The translations under genes and the position numbers were made by a program. Below, one piece after another: positions 61,162-64,000 of a stretch of 64,000 nucleotides of DNA. The DNA is from Oscillospiraceae bacterium (GTDB taxonomy: Bacteria; Bacillota; Clostridia; Oscillospirales; JAAYXM01), in the NCBI GenBank assembly GCA_015067485.1, contig SVMJ01000004.1, forward strand, positions 62,001-126,000, in the 5' to 3' direction. The notes beneath the pieces are model-generated. The model saw nothing but the letters and a program-made list of their open reading frames with translations. It did no database searches and was not told the origin of the DNA. How positions within the stretch are numbered: position 1 is the first letter of the stretch; every line of letters starts with the position of its first letter.

Positions 61162-61823
61162 TCCTGCGCCTCCTTCACTTCATTTTTACGGTTTTCCAGA
61201 TATGCTTTCAGTTTCGCATACGGAGTGAATCCGTCCTGCTGGATCTTCTGAATGGTTGCGATGACCAGCCCCAGCGTCAAGAAGCCGCCGACCGGCAGGA
61301 TCATCAGGGTTGCGGGCTGGAAGTTCTCACCAAAGAGCGAGATGCCAAAGAACGTCCCGTTACCCAAAATTTCACGGATGGTGGACATGATGACGAGTGC
61401 ACCGGTAAAGCCGAGACCCATGCCCAGACCGTCTGCCGCAGATTCCAAAATGCCGTTTTTGGAAGCGAATGCTTCCGCACGGGCCAAGATGATACAGTTA
61501 ACCGTGATGAGCGGGATGAAAAGCCCCAACGATGCGTACAGATCGGGCAAGAATGCGTGGATGATCATTTCAACCGCGGTAACAAAACCCGCGATGACCA
61601 CGATGTATGCCGCAATTCGGATCTCACTCGGGATAAGTTTGCGAAGCAGCGAAATCACGATATTGGAGCAGACCAAAACCGCGGTTGCGGAAAGCCCCAT
61701 GCCGATACCGTTGGAAACCGAAGTGGATGTCGCAAGAAGCGGACACATACCGAGTAAGAGCACCAACGACGGGTTATGGGTGAGAATACCGTCTAAAAAC
61801 GGGGTTGTCATTTTCTTAAACAT
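61158..61823 (-). CDS. rnfE: Rnf complex subunit RnfE
   Basis: 221 residues with six helices. NPSLVLLLGMCPLLATSTS and FIPLITVNCIILARAEA mirror the RnfA motifs with their cysteines. AGGAGGGG lies 8 nt before the ATG at 61823, so that start is preferred to the ATG at 61829. It overlaps the rnfG end by 8 bp. Confidence 0.96.
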   Translation of the reverse strand: MFKKMTTPFLDGILTHNPSLVLLLGMCPLLATSTSVSNGIGMGLSATAVLVCSNIVISLLRKLIPSEIRIAAYIVVIAGFVTAVEMIIHAFLPDLYASLGLFIPLITVNCIILARAEAFASKNGILESAADGLGMGLGFTGALVIMSTIREILGNGTFFGISLFGENFQPATLMILPVGGFLTLGLVIATIQKIQQDGFTPYAKLKAYLENRKNEVKEAQE

Positions 61824-62409
61824 TTGCATCCCCTCCTAACAGCGCCACAGCTTTGAGTGCGGCATTGACACCGCTCGTTACCGCTTTGGAAGAAACGGTT
61901 GCACCGGTGATCGCGGAAATTTCGTTTTCCCCGATATTCGTTTTGGTCGATGCGGTGATTTCTTCCACATGACCGCTAAACTGAGAAAGGAACTTTTCAT
62001 CATTGGTTTTGGTGCCGATGCCGGATGTTTCCGCCATATTGACGATCGCGACCTTGGTGATCGCACCGTTTAAGTCGACCCCCACGATCATGGAGATCGG
62101 GCCGCCAAACCCGTTCGGTGCTACTTCCACACAAGTACCGAGCGTAGTATCACCGTTTTTTGCGATATAAGCCGCGGTTACGATGCCGTCTAACTGAGCA
62201 TTTTCCAAGTTCACCGCGTCATAAGTATCTGCAGCAAGCACCATGCTGAGTGCCGCCTGCACTTTTTGTTCGTTTTGTACCGCGATGGTGTCTTTTGTTA
62301 CTTCATTGATGAGTGCCAAGACTCCCCCGGTGATGATCGCAATCGCAGAAAGAATGAGGACGAGTTTTGCAAGCGGCCAAATGGAAGCGCGTTCTTTTAC
62401 ATTATCCAT
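61816..62409 (-). CDS. rnfG: Rnf complex subunit RnfG
   Basis: 197 residues. One N-terminal helix (about 14-36) precedes an extracytoplasmic FMN-binding domain. Thr171 in AITGATVSS is the residue to which FMN is covalently attached. AAAGGAGG precedes the ATG at 62409; it overlaps the rnfD end by 8 bp. Confidence 0.96.
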   Translation of the reverse strand: MDNVKERASIWPLAKLVLILSAIAIITGGVLALINEVTKDTIAVQNEQKVQAALSMVLAADTYDAVNLENAQLDGIVTAAYIAKNGDTTLGTCVEVAPNGFGGPISMIVGVDLNGAITKVAIVNMAETSGIGTKTNDEKFLSQFSGHVEEITASTKTNIGENEISAITGATVSSKAVTSGVNAALKAVALLGGDANV

Positions 62410-63448
62410 TGACTTTGTCCTCCTTTTGCTTTTTCTCGAAACGCTTGACACCGAAACGGCGCGGACGGAACGTCTTATCAAGAAGCCATACCATGGTGTT
62501 CATGATGAGAATGGAATAGCTGACACCTTCCGCATAAGAGCCAAAGTAACGGATCATGACCGTGATGAGACCGCATCCGATGCCGAAGATGATCTTACCC
62601 ATCGGGGTAACCGGAGAGGTTGCATAGTCGGTCGCCATAAAGACCGCACCGAGCATCAGACCGCCGGTGAACAGGTTGTAAAGCATCCAGGTAAGACCGT
62701 CGTTTCCACCCTGCGGGAACAGGAATGTGAGCAGCGCGACGGTTCCGATATATGCAAGCGGAACGTGCGGGCGAATGACTTTACGGACGATTAAGTACAC
62801 TGCAGCCGCAAGGATCACGACTGCGGAAACTTCACCGATGCAGCCTGCGGTGTTGCCGATGAATGCATCACGCAGGGTAACGGAGAATTCACCGACAGCC
62901 GGCAAAACGCCGGTTTTCATCTTGGCAAGCGGGGTTGCGGTGACCAGAACATCCGGAGTCAGGGATGCCATATCCACATTGCCGAAGAGCGGAAGTTTCA
63001 CATTGGAGAGCGGGCGCACCCAAACCGTGATGAGCGCAGGCCAGGAGATCAAAAACGCACGAGCGGCGAGCGCCGGGTTCATAAAGTTCTTGCCAAGCCC
63101 GCCGTAGAGTTGCTTTACAATGACGATCGCAAAGAAAGATCCGATGACGATGATCCACATTGGGGTAGTAACAGGCAGGTTGAATGCCAGAAGCATACCG
63201 GTTACCACGGCGGACAAATCGCCGATGGTGCTGGAGTTCTTGGTAAAGCGGCGGTACAGCCACTCAAATGCGATACAGGAGCAAACGCCGACCAAAGTCA
63301 TGCTGAGTGCCCGCCAGCCGAAAAAGTAAACTGCCATCACGAGCGGGAAGCAAAGAGCAATGATGACATCTAACATGATGGAGCGCGTTCCGTCGTCCGT
63401 CTTGATGTGCGGAGAGGGCGCGACTCGAAGTTGATTTTCAAGTTGCAT
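62402..63448 (-). CDS. rnfD: Rnf complex subunit RnfD
   Basis: 348 residues with about ten helices. PHIKTDDGTRSIMLDVIIAL opens the protein, GKNFMNPALAARAFL is conserved, and the FMN-threonine segment is VTATPLA (normally SGATPL). Two ATG codons compete: 63448 is 7 nt from AGGAG, and 63454 overlaps the rnfC stop as ATGA. The first is preferred. It forms the membrane ion-translocating part with RnfA and RnfE. Confidence 0.95.
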   Translation of the reverse strand: MQLENQLRVAPSPHIKTDDGTRSIMLDVIIALCFPLVMAVYFFGWRALSMTLVGVCSCIAFEWLYRRFTKNSSTIGDLSAVVTGMLLAFNLPVTTPMWIIVIGSFFAIVIVKQLYGGLGKNFMNPALAARAFLISWPALITVWVRPLSNVKLPLFGNVDMASLTPDVLVTATPLAKMKTGVLPAVGEFSVTLRDAFIGNTAGCIGEVSAVVILAAAVYLIVRKVIRPHVPLAYIGTVALLTFLFPQGGNDGLTWMLYNLFTGGLMLGAVFMATDYATSPVTPMGKIIFGIGCGLITVMIRYFGSYAEGVSYSILIMNTMVWLLDKTFRPRRFGVKRFEKKQKEDKVNG

Positions 63449-63450
63449 GC

Positions 63451-64000
63451 TCATACTCCTTTCTTCTTCCGCGCAGCTGTTTCGCGCTTTGCGGTCTTGA
63501 ACGTTTGTGCCAAATGCAAACGTCCCGGGCACTCGTAAGAGCAGGAACCGCATTCGATACAATCGGTCAGATTGAGTTTGTCGAGTTCGTCGTATCTGCC
63601 CGCTTTGATATAAGCGTACAGGTAATTCGGGAGCAGATTCATCGGGCAAGCCTTGACGCACTTACCGCAACGGATACAAATCTGTTCTTCCTCAAATTTG
63701 TTTTCATCCTTGCAGAGTGCAAGCACCGCGTTGGTGCCCTTGATGACCGGGACGTCCACCGTGTGCTGTGCCATCCCCATCATCGGACCGCCGGCTAAAA
63801 CCGTGTTCGGTTCCTCCAGCATTCCACCTGCCGCATCCAACAAGTTTGCAAATGGCGTACCGATGCGCACGAGCAAGTTTTTCGGATTTGCGACCGCAGA
63901 ACCCGATACGGTAACAACCTTGGTGGTAAGCGGCATACCGGTTTCCAAGAATTCCGCGATTTTAACCGTGGTCGCAATGTTCATGTTGACCACGCCCACC
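63451..64000 (-). CDS. rnfC: Rnf complex subunit RnfC, C-terminal part
   Basis: About 182 C-terminal residues are visible; the 5' part with the NADH and FMN domains lies beyond the window. The soluble-ligand-binding beta-grasp part (AGGPMMGMAQ) and two [4Fe-4S] sets, CIRCGKCVKACP and CIECGSCSYECP, are present. It is the NAD+-reducing subunit and the first gene of the rnfCDGEAB operon. Confidence 0.96.
   Translation of the reverse strand, partial: VGVVNMNIATTVKIAEFLETGMPLTTKVVTVSGSAVANPKNLLVRIGTPFANLLDAAGGMLEEPNTVLAGGPMMGMAQHTVDVPVIKGTNAVLALCKDENKFEEEQICIRCGKCVKACPMNLLPNYLYAYIKAGRYDELDKLNLTDCIECGSCSYECPGRLHLAQTFKTAKRETAARKKKGV

Overview
The window looks like a chromosomal segment of a strictly anaerobic, probably spore-forming Firmicute of the class Clostridia. 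An uncultured member of the Oscillospirales is my best guess, from gene content and style only. Pointers are pyruvate:ferredoxin oxidoreductase, an Rnf complex (CDGEAB order), a small ferredoxin, type III glutamine synthetase, AsnA, class 1B dihydroorotate dehydrogenase (PyrD/PyrK), a SpoVB-type flippase, a PdaA-type deacetylase, a WalR-like regulator and strong Gram-positive Shine-Dalgarno sites. There is no rRNA, CRISPR array, prophage or complete insertion sequence. Nearly everything is core metabolism or envelope. Small mobile-looking features occur near 19.0-20.3 kb and 38.1-38.8 kb.

Layout. 1-6.5 kb (minus): a two-component pair, a Nudix hydrolase, an esterase, cinA, thiI and its likely sulfur donor, a cysteine desulfurase. 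6.6-9.3 kb: an ECF transporter S component, divergent from a degenerate MocR/PdxR-type regulator, then uppP and tRNA-Gly. 9.4-18.5 kb (minus): one pyrimidine locus in two transcription units. PyrC-pyrF (behind a lipoprotein gene) end at a terminator. PyrK-pyrD, a phosphatase/GNAT fusion, a SpoVB-like flippase and an unknown membrane protein follow from a consensus promoter. 18.5-20.3 kb: a small YtxH-like gene, tRNA-Arg, a hairpin array with a frameshifted four-helix-bundle gene, a glyoxalase-family gene and a 311-bp element with terminal inverted repeats. 20.3-27.7 kb (minus): gdhA, then a six-gene cluster that looks catabolic for an amino sugar or inositol-like substrate (nucleoside phosphorylase, PIG-L deacetylase, NagB-like protein lacking a key Asp, Gfo/Idh dehydrogenase, PfkB kinase, ROK regulator). 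27.8-40.3 kb: phosphoesterase, transketolase, VanW protein, metG, a YtrA/YtrB-like ABC operon, a hairpin array, a small zinc-ribbon/XRE divergent pair and comM. 40.5-51.8 kb: PFOR, a second S component, pdaA, ferredoxin, rpsO-pnp-M16 peptidase, and GTP-type PEP carboxykinase. 51.9-59.7 kb: a membrane protein/SDR pair, acyl-ACP thioesterase, asnA-glnN, purine nucleoside phosphorylase and a DUF4015-like protein. 59.7 kb to the end: the rnf operon, cut inside rnfC.

How it fits together: PFOR makes acetyl-CoA and reduced ferredoxin. Rnf couples ferredoxin oxidation to NAD+ reduction and an ion gradient. PEPCK links C3 and C4 metabolism. GdhA, GlnN and AsnA assimilate ammonium. UppP, SpoVB, VanW and PdaA serve the envelope or spore cortex.

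The most interesting items are: two arrays of tiny hairpins joined by conserved 7-nt spacers (one upstream of a broken four-helix-bundle gene); the sugar cluster with its altered NagB-like enzyme and divergent ROK protein; the MocR regulator that has lost its PLP lysine and C-terminus; and the 311-bp inverted-repeat element.
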